A DNA stretch of 64,000 bases from Acidovorax radicis N35 (GTDB lineage: Bacteria; Pseudomonadota; Gammaproteobacteria; Burkholderiales; Burkholderiaceae_C), in NCBI RefSeq assembly GCF_000204195.1, contig NZ_AFBG01000019.1, forward strand, positions 496,001-560,000, given 5' to 3'. The translations under genes were made by a program, and so were the position numbers. Positions 19,692 to 28,269 of the stretch are shown here, piece by piece; the stretch's first letter is position 1, and each line of letters begins with the position of its first letter. The notes under the pieces are model-generated. The model ran no database searches. It saw nothing but the letters and a program-made list of their open reading frames with translations, and was not told the DNA's origin.

Positions 19692-20507
19692 TCAATTCGA
19701 GTTCGCTCGGGAGCTTCCCCGCGCGGCCCCCTGGGCGGACACCGCGCCTTTGGAGGAAGGCTCGTCAGCGGGGCGCCCGGCGGCGCGCAGACTCCCACAG
19801 AAAATGCGGCACGCCTCTAAACCACCTTCCGAGCTGTCCGTGGGCGGGCTCACCAGCACCACCGCCAATTGAGGTGTGAGCTGCATGAGCACAGCGTCCA
19901 CGCTCCCGACCCCTGCATGGATGGACTCGTACTTCTTGATGCGGGTGCGATACCAGATGCTCCCTGCAACCGCCTCGCCCAAATAGGCCCGCTTGCCAAA
20001 GAACCTGGTGCGCACCAAGGCCTCTGCACCCACTTTGGGCAACAGCCAGACCCCACCCTCAAACTGGAAAGGCTCCATCGGCTGATGATCGACCTCGATG
20101 CGGGTGCGTGCCACCTGCACGGTGGGCCAGTCCGTTACGCCACTCAGAATCCAGTCGCAGACGTTATAAGGTGGCGAGCCCCCCTCGTCCTTGTTCTTGC
20201 ACTCCAGCACCTTCGGCGGGTTGATGGCGGGGACCACATCAAAAGCGCACACGCCCATCCCGCCCGATCCTTCGGTGCGGCGCGGTCTGGTGATGCGGTA
20301 CTGCACGGGAAGTTCGAAGGCCAGTCCGCAGGCCATCACCGTCGGCGGGAGTACAGGGCTGGTTGCCACGGCAGGCTTGCCCGCCTGGGCTGCCACCACG
20401 CCAGGCAACAAGGCCATGGCCAGGCGCAGGCACAGCCACGCCACCCAAGGCACGCAGGCATCGGAGCCACCGGCCATGGGATGGGCCATCGGGAGAGCAA
20501 GGTTCAT
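19692..20507 (-). CDS. Exported cysteine-containing protein of unknown function
   Basis: About 271 residues from the ATG at 20507 (MNLALPMAHP). A hydrophobic stretch VPWVAWLCLRLAMALLPGVVAAQA looks like a signal peptide, giving a periplasmic or secreted product. The mature part has several paired cysteines (MACGLAFELP, GVCAFDV, ECKNKDEG, NVCDWILSG, ACRIFCGS), consistent with disulfides, and a segment EALVRTRFFGKRAYLGEAVAGSIWYRTRIKKY. I do not recognise the family. The frame is open far upstream, but that part runs through the glt terminator. The start has a weak ribosome-binding site and MAHPM at 20489 is an alternative. The stop lies 16 bases before the SUKH-like gene, so the two are probably co-transcribed. 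Confidence 0.6.
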   Translation of the reverse strand: MNLALPMAHPMAGGSDACVPWVAWLCLRLAMALLPGVVAAQAGKPAVATSPVLPPTVMACGLAFELPVQYRITRPRRTEGSGGMGVCAFDVVPAINPPKVLECKNKDEGGSPPYNVCDWILSGVTDWPTVQVARTRIEVDHQPMEPFQFEGGVWLLPKVGAEALVRTRFFGKRAYLGEAVAGSIWYRTRIKKYESIHAGVGSVDAVLMQLTPQLAVVLVSPPTDSSEGGLEACRIFCGSLRAAGRPADEPSSKGAVSAQGAARGSSRANSN

Positions 20508-20630
20508 CGGGACAGAGGTTGACGGCAGCACCTGCCAAGGTAGCACAGGATATTGCAGATCAACACGCGCAGCCCCTCCGGAATAGAAGGCCCTCACCCC
20601 CACCTTCCGCCGCCCGCACCAAAACAAAAA

Positions 20631-20649
20631 AAGGCGCCCGAGGCGCCTT
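20631..20649 (-). terminator. Rho-independent terminator of the glt operon
   Basis: AAGGCGCC / GGCGCCTT stem with a 3-base loop, followed on the minus strand by TTTTTTT-G-TTTT. It lies about 60 bases beyond the gltL stop. Confidence 0.85.
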
Positions 20650-20707
20650 TTGTGTTTTGTACCGGCCATCGCATCGCCCTTGCAGGAGGCTGCGATGCGG
20701 GTGCAGC

Positions 20708-21445
20708 TCAGTGCTGCAGGATCTTGTTGAGAAAGTCCTTGGTACGCGGCTGGCGTGCATCGGGGTTGTTGAAGAAGTCGTCCTTGGAGCAGTCTTCCAG
20801 GATCTTGCCGCCCACGTCCATGAAGATCACGCGGTTGCTGACCTTGCGGGCAAAGCCCATTTCGTGGGTCACGCACATCATGGTCATGCCTTCGTTGGCC
20901 AGGCCTACCATCACGTCCAGCACTTCGCCGACCATTTCGGGGTCGAGCGCGGACGTGGGTTCGTCGAACAGCATCACGATGGGGTCCATCGACAGCGCAC
21001 GGGCAATGGCCACGCGCTGCTGCTGGCCGCCGGAGAGCTGGCCCGGAAACTTGTCCTTGTGCGCCATCAGGCCCACGCGTTCAAGCATCTTGAGGCCACG
21101 CTTCTTGGCGTCGTCCGCGCTGCGGCCCAGCACCTTGATCTGCGCAATGGTCAGGTTGTCCGTGACCGACAGGTGGGGGAACAGCTCAAAGTGCTGAAAC
21201 ACCATGCCCACGCGGCTGCGCAGCTTGGGCAGATCGGTCTTGGGGTCGTGCAGCGCAATACCGTCCACCGTGATCTCGCCCTTCTGGAAGGGTTCGAGCG
21301 CGTTGATGGTCTTGATCAGCGTGGACTTGCCCGAGCCCGACGGGCCGCACACCACCACCACTTCACCCTTTTGGATGGTGGCAGAGCACTCGTTGAGCAC
21401 CTGCACCGGGCCATACCATTTGGATACGTTCTTGAGTTCGATCAT
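20708..21445 (-). CDS. gltL: Amino-acid ABC transporter ATP-binding protein (GltL-type)
   Basis: A 245-residue ABC ATPase of the polar amino-acid uptake subfamily. Walker [10 protein letters not shown] (about residues 34-42), Q-loop [11 protein letters not shown], signature [15 protein letters not shown], Walker [16 protein letters not shown] and switch histidine in CVTHEMGFA are all present. It powers uptake through GltJ/GltK; glutamate/aspartate is the likely substrate by similarity. It is the last gene of the operon, 30 bases after gltK, followed by a clear terminator. Confidence 0.93.
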   Translation of the reverse strand: MIELKNVSKWYGPVQVLNECSATIQKGEVVVVCGPSGSGKSTLIKTINALEPFQKGEITVDGIALHDPKTDLPKLRSRVGMVFQHFELFPHLSVTDNLTIAQIKVLGRSADDAKKRGLKMLERVGLMAHKDKFPGQLSGGQQQRVAIARALSMDPIVMLFDEPTSALDPEMVGEVLDVMVGLANEGMTMMCVTHEMGFARKVSNRVIFMDVGGKILEDCSKDDFFNNPDARQPRTKDFLNKILQH

Positions 21446-21475
21446 TTCTTTTTCCTCAATCCAATCTCTTTTGCA

Positions 21476-22141
21476 TCAGCGAATGATCGCGATCTTCTGG
21501 TGCAGACGCTTGACCGCCCAGGACAGCGCGTAGCACATCACAAAGTACAGCACGGCTGCAGCCAGGTAGGCCTCGATGGGGCGACCGAAGTTCTTGCCCG
21601 CCACTTCAAAGCCTTTGAGCATGTCGTAGGCACCGATGGCATACACCAGCGACGTGTCCTGGAACAGGATGATGGTCTGCGTGAGCAGCACCGGCAGCAT
21701 GTTGCGGAACGCCTGGGGCAGCACCACGAGCTTCATGTTCTGGCCATACGTCATGCCCAGCGCCTGGCCCGCATACACCTGGCCGCGCGGAATGGACTGG
21801 ATACCGGCACGCATGATCTCGCTGAAGTAGGCCGCTTCAAACGCGATGAAGGTGATGATGGCCGAGACTTCCGCACCGATGGGGCGACCAATGATGGCCG
21901 GTACCAGCAGGAAGAACCACAGGATCACCATGACCAGCGGAATGCTGCGCATGCCGTTGACGTAGATGGTGGCAGGCACATCCAGCCACTTCTTGCCCGA
22001 CAGACGCATGAGCGCCAGCACCGTGCCGAAGACCACACCACCGATGGTGGCGATGAACGTGAGCAACAGGCTGAAATACAGCCCCTTGAGCACGAAGTTG
22101 GAAATCAGGTCCCAGTTGTAGAAGGAAAAGTCGAGATTCAT
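21476..22141 (-). CDS. gltK: Amino-acid ABC transporter permease (GltK-type)
   Basis: A 221-residue inner-membrane permease with about five hydrophobic segments and the HisMQ-type EAA loop (AAYFSEIMRAGIQSIPRGQ, YAGQALGM). The ATG at 22141 (MNLDFSFYNWD) is the start; it lies 1 base after the gltJ stop, so translation is coupled. It pairs with GltJ as the heteromeric channel. Confidence 0.92.
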   Translation of the reverse strand: MNLDFSFYNWDLISNFVLKGLYFSLLLTFIATIGGVVFGTVLALMRLSGKKWLDVPATIYVNGMRSIPLVMVILWFFLLVPAIIGRPIGAEVSAIITFIAFEAAYFSEIMRAGIQSIPRGQVYAGQALGMTYGQNMKLVVLPQAFRNMLPVLLTQTIILFQDTSLVYAIGAYDMLKGFEVAGKNFGRPIEAYLAAAVLYFVMCYALSWAVKRLHQKIAIIR

Positions 22142-22142
22142 A

Positions 22143-22901
22143 TCAATGCCCCCCTCCTGCCGCGCCAGAAACGACCATTCCGGGGATGCGTGCGCGCTTC
22201 TCGATGAAGGCCATGATGCGGTTGATGGCAAATGCCGAGATGATGTAGAGGCTCGTCACCGCCAGGTACACCTCGATACCGCGCGAGGTTTCTTCCTGTG
22301 CCTGCATGGCGAACATCGTGAGTTCTGCCACCGACACGGCAAACGCCACGGACGAGTTCTTGAAGATATTCATCGTCTCGCTGGTCAGCGGCGGAATGAT
22401 GATGCGAAATGCCATGGGCAGCAGCACATAGCGGTAGGTCTGGAACGTGGTGAAACCCACCGCCAAACCGGCATACCGCTGGCCACGCGGCAACGCCTGA
22501 ATGCCAGAGCGCACCTGCTCGGCAATCCGCGCCGACGTGAAGAAGCCCAAAGCCAGCACCACCAGCGCAAAGCCGGGAACGCCTCTCAAAACCGGAAAGA
22601 AGCTGGGCAGGACGTGGTACCACAGAAAAATCTGCACCAGCAACGGAATATTGCGGAACAGCTCCACCCAGGCATTGCCCAGGCGCACGATCATCGGTCG
22701 GTCCTGCAAGGTCCGCAGTGTCCCGATCAGGGAACCCAGCACAAGAGCCAGCACCAGGGCCAGCAGCGAAACAGACACCGTCCAGCCCCAGGCCGACAGC
22801 ATCCAGTCCAGGTAAGTGATATCGCCGCCCTTGCCAAAGCAGCTTTGCACGACTTCCCTGTCCATGGTGTCCTGGCAGAACACCTGCCAATCCCAACTCA
22901 T
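22143..22901 (-). CDS. gltJ: Amino-acid ABC transporter permease (GltJ-type)
   Basis: A 252-residue permease with membrane segments and the EAA loop SARIAEQVRSGIQALPRGQ followed by YAGLAVGF. The longer N-terminal region (WDWQVFCQDT...GGDITYLDWMLSAWGWT) is typical of GltJ. It lies between gltI (with a hairpin in the gap) and gltK. Confidence 0.92.
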   Translation of the reverse strand: MSWDWQVFCQDTMDREVVQSCFGKGGDITYLDWMLSAWGWTVSVSLLALVLALVLGSLIGTLRTLQDRPMIVRLGNAWVELFRNIPLLVQIFLWYHVLPSFFPVLRGVPGFALVVLALGFFTSARIAEQVRSGIQALPRGQRYAGLAVGFTTFQTYRYVLLPMAFRIIIPPLTSETMNIFKNSSVAFAVSVAELTMFAMQAQEETSRGIEVYLAVTSLYIISAFAINRIMAFIEKRARIPGMVVSGAAGGGH

Positions 22902-22964
22902 AGGAGCACCCCTTAAATTCTTGGTGTTGCGTTGGGCGCAACCCTTTGCGAGCCCAACAAAAAA

Positions 22965-22993
22965 GCCCCTTCAAACCGTTTGGCCGAAGGGGC
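22965..22993 (-). terminator. Intra-operon hairpin between gltI and gltJ
   Basis: GCCCCTTC / GAAGGGGC stem (22965-22972 and 22986-22993) followed on the minus strand by TTTTTTG. It has the form of a terminator placed just after the binding-protein gene. A leaky terminator or stability hairpin here is a common way of making more binding protein than permease. Confidence 0.75.
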
Positions 22994-23009
22994 ACAAGCG
23001 TTCAGAAAA

Positions 23010-23909
23010 TTACTTCTTTGCGTAGTCTTCCATAGGCTTGTCGTTAGGCGATGCCCACGCGGCCTTGGTAGCGTCAGACAATGGCAGGCCGATCTTGGTG
23101 TTGGTCGGTGGCACGGGTTGCATAAACCACTTGTCGTACAGCTTGGCCAGCGAACCGTCAGCGATCTGGCGCTTGATGGAATCGTCCACAGCCTTCTTGA
23201 AGCCCGCGTCGTCCTTGCGCAGCATGCAGGCGATGGGTTCCACGTTCAGCACTTCGCCCACGATCTTGTAATCGGCGGGGTTCTTGGACTTGGAGATGTT
23301 GGCCGCCAGGATGGAGCCATCCATCACGAAGGCGTCAGCACGGCCCGTTTCCAGCATCAGGAAGCTGTCAGCGTGGTCCTTGCCAAAGACTTCCTTGAAG
23401 TCGATGCCACCAGCGCGCTCGTGCTTGCGCAGGGTCTGCACCGAAGTGGTGCCCGTGGTGGTAGCAATGGTCTTGCCGTTCAAGTCCTTGATCGACGTGA
23501 TGCCCGAACTGGCCTTCACGGCCGTGCGCACTTCTTCCACGTAAGTGGTCACGGCAAAGGCCACATCCTTCTGGCGGGCTGCGTTGTTGGTGGTGGAGCC
23601 ACACTCCAGGTCCACAGTACCGTTGGTCACCAGGGGAATGCGGTTTTGCGAGGTGACGGGCTGGTACTTGACTTCCAGCTTAGGCAGGCCCAGTTGCTTC
23701 TGGATATCGGCCAGGACGATTTCGCCCATTTCGGTATGGAAGCCCACAAACTTGCCGTTACCCAGGGTGTAGGAAAGACCGGAAGATTCGCGAACGCCCA
23801 GCGTCACGGCACCCGAGGCCTTGATCTTGGCCAGGGTATCGGTGGCTTGAGCGAAAGCGCTACCTGCAGCCAGGGCGGTCACGGCAACCGCGAGCAAATG
23901 CTTCTTCAT
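23010..23909 (-). CDS. gltI: Glutamate/aspartate-type ABC transporter substrate-binding protein
   Basis: A 299-residue periplasmic protein with a clear signal peptide (MKKHLLAVAVTALAAGSAFAQA). Family 3 solute-binding motifs: SGLSYTLGNGKFVGFHTEMGE, TSQNRIPLVTNGTVDLECGSTTNN and KDLNGKTIATTTGTTS. ECGSTTNN is characteristic of GltI/DEBP proteins. It is the first gene of the gltIJKL group and is separated from gltJ by a terminator-like hairpin. The leader contains an inverted repeat GCTGGC-AAC-GCCAGC (23965-23979) of unknown function. Confidence 0.93.
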   Translation of the reverse strand: MKKHLLAVAVTALAAGSAFAQATDTLAKIKASGAVTLGVRESSGLSYTLGNGKFVGFHTEMGEIVLADIQKQLGLPKLEVKYQPVTSQNRIPLVTNGTVDLECGSTTNNAARQKDVAFAVTTYVEEVRTAVKASSGITSIKDLNGKTIATTTGTTSVQTLRKHERAGGIDFKEVFGKDHADSFLMLETGRADAFVMDGSILAANISKSKNPADYKIVGEVLNVEPIACMLRKDDAGFKKAVDDSIKRQIADGSLAKLYDKWFMQPVPPTNTKIGLPLSDATKAAWASPNDKPMEDYAKK

Positions 23910-24022
23910 TGGTATCTCCTTGTGTGTGAAGCTAAAAAGGGGGGGATTCTAGAGATTCGCCCGTGCTGGCAACGCCAGCAGGCCATGTTCTCCAAAAACA
24001 GAAACCTCGACCGGGATATTAG

Positions 24023-24919
24023 TCAGAACGGGACTTGGTCGGTAGGGTATTTCCAGAAGTCGCGCAACAAGTAGCTGACCGGGAGGTTCAGTACCGTGTT
24101 GTTCGGCGGGATGGGTTTTTGGAACCATTTGTCATAGATCGGATAGATGTCCCGGCTGGTGATCAGGCGGCGCATCTCTTCGTCAATCAGCTTCTTGAAC
24201 TCAGGGTCGTTCTTGGGCAGCATGATGGCCAGCGGCTCGGTGGTCATGAAGCGGCCCACCACCTTGAGCGCCTTGGGGTCCGGCCGCCCGGCCGCCAGGC
24301 CATACAGCAGCACATCGTCCATCACAAAGGCATCGGCCTCGCCCTTCTCGACCATATCGACCGCCTTGGCGTGGTCGGCCGCCTCCACGATGGAGATCCC
24401 CATCAGGCGCTCCCGGTTGGCCTGGTCCGCCGCTTTCAGTGGGGTGGTGCCTTTGGTGGACACCAGCTTTTTGCCATTGAGATCTTCCACGCGGTCGATG
24501 GGACTCGAAGACTTGACCAGCAGCCGCGCGCCAGTGATGAAATGGGGAATGGTGAAGGCCACCTTCTGCCGCCGCTCGGCGTTGTTGGTGGTGGAGCCGC
24601 ACTCCATGTCGGCCTTGCCCTGCTCGATCACGGCGATGCGGTTGGCGGGTGTGACCGCCAGGAACTCGACCTCCATGTCTTTCTTGCCGGTCTTCTTGCG
24701 CACTACTTCGGCCAGGCGCAAACACAGATCCATCGCATAGCCTACCGGCTTGCCGGACTGCGTATCAATGTACGAGAAAGGTACCGACGATTCGCGGTGT
24801 GCAATCACCAGCTTGCCACCGGCACTGATGCGCTCCAGCACCGAGGCGTGTGCGGACGCCGCAAAAGCGCAGCTTGCAGCCGCAAGGCCCCAGGCTATTC
24901 CCCAATGCTGAACTTTCAT
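24023..24919 (-). CDS. Second amino-acid ABC transporter substrate-binding protein
   Basis: A 298-residue relative of GltI, with a signal peptide (MKVQHWGIAWGLAAASCAFAASAHAS). It shares the motifs ESSVPFSYID, TPANRIAVIEQGKADMECGSTTNN and DLNGKKLVSTKGTTPLKAA. It lies directly upstream of gltI on the same strand (113-base gap) with no permease of its own, so it may feed the same GltJK channel with a different ligand. ATG 24919 is chosen because it starts the signal peptide; the frame is open to 25000. Confidence 0.9.
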   Translation of the reverse strand: MKVQHWGIAWGLAAASCAFAASAHASVLERISAGGKLVIAHRESSVPFSYIDTQSGKPVGYAMDLCLRLAEVVRKKTGKKDMEVEFLAVTPANRIAVIEQGKADMECGSTTNNAERRQKVAFTIPHFITGARLLVKSSSPIDRVEDLNGKKLVSTKGTTPLKAADQANRERLMGISIVEAADHAKAVDMVEKGEADAFVMDDVLLYGLAAGRPDPKALKVVGRFMTTEPLAIMLPKNDPEFKKLIDEEMRRLITSRDIYPIYDKWFQKPIPPNNTVLNLPVSYLLRDFWKYPTDQVPF

Positions 24920-25111
24920 ACGGCGTCTCGGTGAGTGGATGGATCGGATTCGCAATGTTCGTGCCACCGTGGGGACTAAGAACCTGCTCTTAGACGGCAC
25001 ACGCTGCGGTAACCGACCCAGCGATGGCGCCGACTGTACGTGTCGTTACCGTGAAATTCCAATGCCGTTTGCGCGCGCAACTATGCAAAGTGTTTATATC
25101 CGTATTTACCC

Positions 25112-26044
25112 TTAGCATGACCCTGCCTGTGCTTGAAGGTACATCCACAGGGCCTGGGCCGTGCCCTTGGGGGCCTCCTTGCCCGCTGGCTTCTCGCGGT
25201 AGGCGCGCACATCCATGGTCATCTGCAGGCCTTCGGTGTCGGCCGGGGCCGCACTGACCAGGCGGCGGGACCGCAGTTCTTTCTTCACGGCACTGTGCGG
25301 CAGAAAGGCCACGCCATGGCCTTCCAGCGCCATGGCCTTCAGGCCTTCGGCCATGTCGGTCTCGTACACCCGTTCCAGGTGGATGGGCGTGCCGGATTCC
25401 TTCAGGATCAGTTCCGTCACGCGGCCCAGGTACGCGCCGGGGGCGTAGCCCAGATAGGGCAGTGGCTGCCCGGCCCGGCCAGGCAGGCGGTGCAAGGGCT
25501 GGCCGTCTGCGTCGGCCTTGCTGTAGGGAGAAATGACTTCCTGCCCCAGGCTGACCATTTCATACCGGTCGGCATCCAGCTGAAAAGGCTGTGAGGGGTG
25601 GTGGTAGGCAATCAGCAGGTCGCACCCGCCTTCCACCAGCCGCATCACGGCATCGTGCACATTGAGCGCGATCAACCGGCTTTTGAACGGGCCGAACTTG
25701 TCGTGCAGGCTCGACACCCAGGCGGGGAAAAACGTGAACGCCAGGGTGTGCGGCACCGCGAACTCGATCATGTCCTTGCCGGCGCTGGTGTGCGCCCGCA
25801 GCATGGCGCGCGTGTTCTGCAGCGCCTGCAGCACCTCCAGCGCCTGGTCGTACAGGGTCTTGCCGGCCGGGGTGAGTCGTGTGGGGTAGGAGCTGCGGTC
25901 CACCAGATCGGTGCCCGCCCAGGCTTCCAGGGCCTGGATGCGCCGCGAAAAGGCCGGCTGTGTCACGTGGCGCAACTGGGCGGACCGGCTGAAGCTGCGT
26001 GTTTCCGCAAGACTGACAAAATCTTCTAGCCACTTGGTTTCCAT
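25112..26044 (-). CDS. LysR family regulator, HypT/YjiE-like
   Basis: A 310-residue LysR-type regulator. The N-terminal winged helix (METKWLEDFVSLAETRSFSRSAQLRHVTQPAFSRR, shown here only in part as TKWLEDF and QPAFSRRIQALE) has the ETKWL and SQPAFSRRI-type features of the HypT (hypochlorite-response) branch, where E. coli has IETKWLYDF. The effector domain spans about 90-300. It lies upstream of the glutamate-type binding proteins on the same strand and is divergent from the TRAP operon, so it could regulate either. The hypochlorite link is only a family analogy. Confidence 0.85.
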   Translation of the reverse strand: METKWLEDFVSLAETRSFSRSAQLRHVTQPAFSRRIQALEAWAGTDLVDRSSYPTRLTPAGKTLYDQALEVLQALQNTRAMLRAHTSAGKDMIEFAVPHTLAFTFFPAWVSSLHDKFGPFKSRLIALNVHDAVMRLVEGGCDLLIAYHHPSQPFQLDADRYEMVSLGQEVISPYSKADADGQPLHRLPGRAGQPLPYLGYAPGAYLGRVTELILKESGTPIHLERVYETDMAEGLKAMALEGHGVAFLPHSAVKKELRSRRLVSAAPADTEGLQMTMDVRAYREKPAGKEAPKGTAQALWMYLQAQAGSC

Positions 26045-26361
26045 GCAGGCATTATCCGCGCGCGCCTGCGGTCGTGCTTCGTAAAGATATGAGGGTTTTC
26101 ATAGTGCACCCTGAGCGCACCAATGGTGTGCATGCATAGCAACCAACGCATAATGGAACACAGCGCTTACCGCGCTTTTTTTGCGCTCGGGGCGTGACAC
26201 GCCCCACGCCCACGGTGCACAACACCGCCGGGCGGGGCGGCTGGTGTTCGCATCACGACTTACAGCGCGATCAGGCAACCTACCTGTCTTTGCCTGCCGC
26301 TGCGGATTCATCCTTGTTGGCACAAGTCCCGCGCACGTTTTTTCTCTTCCACCCTGCCCCC
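26045..26361. promoter_or_regulatory. Divergent control region between the LysR gene and the TRAP operon
   Basis: A 317-base gene-free stretch separates the divergent starts at 26044 and 26362. It holds an inverted repeat (GGCGTGACACGCC near 26190-26203) and alternating AT-rich and GC-rich segments. I could not identify a convincing promoter or operator. An open frame from 26194 running into dctQ has no protein-like features. Confidence 0.4.
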
Positions 26362-26928
26362 ATGTCCTCCTCTCCCCCCCCAGGGCCTTCGGCCGACGCA
26401 TCGCCCGACACCACAAGCCCCGAGGCCGAGCCCCGTTCGCTGCGCCTTGAAGACTGGCTCACAGTCATCGTGATGGCCGCCCTGGCCCTGATCACCTTTG
26501 CCAACGTGCTGGTGCGCTATTTCACCAACTCGTCTTTTGCCTGGACCGAGGAAATCTCGGTCTTCCTGATGATTGTTCTGGCCCTGGTGGCGGGCTCTGC
26601 AGCCGTGGCGCGCGACCAGCACATCCGCATCGAATACTTTGCCGAAGGCGGCTCGGCCCTGCGCCGCAAGCGGCTGGCCCAACTCGGCGCCGTCACCGTG
26701 GCCGTGCTGTTCGGGCTGATCGCCGTGCTCAGCGTGCGCGTGGTGTGGGACGACTACCGCTTTGGCGAGACCTCGCCCGGCATCGGCGTGCCGCAATGGT
26801 GGTACTCGATCTGGCTGCCAGTGTTGTCTACGCTGATCGCCGCCCGCGCCGTCGGCGTGCTGCTTCGCCGCACACGCACTGAGCCCGAAGCAGCGGCCGC
26901 AGAAGCCACCCGGGACGGCCAGCCATGA
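26362..26928 (+). CDS. dctQ: TRAP transporter small membrane subunit (DctQ)
   Basis: A 188-residue protein with a ~30-residue polar, proline-rich N-terminus followed by four hydrophobic segments (DWLTVIVMAALALITFANVL, EEISVFLMIVLALVAGSAA, LGAVTVAVLFGLIAVLSV, WWYSIWLPVLSTLIA). It keeps the family's EEI and RDQHIRIEYF motifs. DctQ partners DctM in secondary, ion-driven solute uptake. ATG 26362 follows a pyrimidine-rich leader. The stop overlaps the dctM start by 4 bases. Confidence 0.9.
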   Translation: MSSSPPPGPSADASPDTTSPEAEPRSLRLEDWLTVIVMAALALITFANVLVRYFTNSSFAWTEEISVFLMIVLALVAGSAAVARDQHIRIEYFAEGGSALRRKRLAQLGAVTVAVLFGLIAVLSVRVVWDDYRFGETSPGIGVPQWWYSIWLPVLSTLIAARAVGVLLRRTRTEPEAAAAEATRDGQP

Positions 26929-28223
26929 TCGCCACCCTGTTGTTCGTGGCCTTCCTGGGCCTGATGTTCGTGGGCGTGCCCATCGGCGCTGCCCTGGGGC
27001 TGGCCGGTGCCGCCGCCATCGCGTTGGCCAATGCCGACAGCCAGTGGTTCGGTCTGCTGGCCGTGCCGCAGAACTTCTACGCGGGCCTGGGCAAATACCC
27101 GCTGCTGGCCATCCCGATGTTCGTGCTGGTCGGCTCCATCTTCGACCGCTCGGGCGTCGCGCTGCGCCTCGTGAACTTTGCCGTGGCCATCGTCGGGCGC
27201 GGCCCGGGCATGCTGCCGCTGGTGGCCATTGTGGTGGCCATGTTTCTCGGGGGCATCTCGGGCTCTGGCCCGGCCAACGCCGCCGCCGTGGGGGGCGTGA
27301 TGATCGCGGCCATGTCGCGCGCGGGCTACCCGCCTTCGTTCTCGGCCAGCGTGGTGGGGGCAGCCGCCGCCACCGACATCCTGATCCCGCCCTCCGTCGC
27401 CTTCATCATCTACTCGGTGCTGGTGCCGGGCGCCTCGGTACCCGCGCTGTTTGCGGCGGGCATGATCCCGGGCATCCTGGCAGGGATTGCGCTGGTCATC
27501 CCGGCGGTGTGGATGGCGCGCAAGCACAAGATGGGCGCGCTGGAAGCCACCATGCCTCGCCCGCCGTTCTGGAAGAGCCTGCGCGAGGCCACCTGGGGCC
27601 TGGCCGCACCCGTGCTGATCCTGGGCGGCATGCGCGCCGGCTGGTTCACGCCAACCGAGGCGGCCGTGGTGGCGGTGTTCTACGGCCTGTTCGTGGGCAT
27701 GGTGATCCACCGCACGATCAAGGTGCGCGACCTGTTCCCCATCCTGCGCGAGTCGGGTGAACTGTCGGCCGTGATTTTGCTGGTGGTGTCGCTTGCGGGC
27801 ATCTTTGCGTATTCGCTGTCCACGCTGGGCGTGATCGACCCGGTGGCCAACGCCATCGTGAACTCGGGCCTGGGTGAGTACGGCGTGCTGGCGCTGCTCA
27901 TCGTGCTGCTCATCACCGTGGGCATGTTCCTCGACGGCATCTCGATCTTCCTGATCTTTGTGCCACTGCTGCTGCCCATCATGCAGTTCTACAAGTGGGA
28001 CCCGGTCTGGTTCGGCGTGATCCTGACCCTCAAGGTGGCGCTGGGCCAGTTCACCCCGCCGCTGGCCGTGAACCTCATGGTCTCGTGCCGCATTGCCGGC
28101 GTGCGCATGGAATCGACCGTGCGCTGGGTGGGCTGGATGCTGTTTGCCATGTTCCTGGTGATGGTGCTCGTGATCGCCTTCCCGCAACTGGCCCTGTGGC
28201 TGCCTGCCAAACTCGGATATTGA
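26925..28223 (+). CDS. dctM: TRAP transporter large permease (DctM)
   Basis: A 432-residue membrane protein with about 11-12 hydrophobic segments. Family motifs: VGVPIGAALGLAGA, GGISGSGPANAAAVGG, VVGAAAATDILIPPS and MFLDGISIFLIFVPLLLP. It forms the transport channel and is translationally coupled to dctQ (ATGA overlap). Confidence 0.93.
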   Translation: MIATLLFVAFLGLMFVGVPIGAALGLAGAAAIALANADSQWFGLLAVPQNFYAGLGKYPLLAIPMFVLVGSIFDRSGVALRLVNFAVAIVGRGPGMLPLVAIVVAMFLGGISGSGPANAAAVGGVMIAAMSRAGYPPSFSASVVGAAAATDILIPPSVAFIIYSVLVPGASVPALFAAGMIPGILAGIALVIPAVWMARKHKMGALEATMPRPPFWKSLREATWGLAAPVLILGGMRAGWFTPTEAAVVAVFYGLFVGMVIHRTIKVRDLFPILRESGELSAVILLVVSLAGIFAYSLSTLGVIDPVANAIVNSGLGEYGVLALLIVLLITVGMFLDGISIFLIFVPLLLPIMQFYKWDPVWFGVILTLKVALGQFTPPLAVNLMVSCRIAGVRMESTVRWVGWMLFAMFLVMVLVIAFPQLALWLPAKLGY

Positions 28224-28269
28224 TTGATTGACTGACTGACGGACTAATTTCTACAAGGAGACTGACACC

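Noticed and set aside
20363..22207. 614-codon plus-strand frame opposite gltL and gltK
   Set aside because: Composition rich in His/Arg/Gln without motifs; the minus strand encodes clear ABC transporter genes and a terminator.
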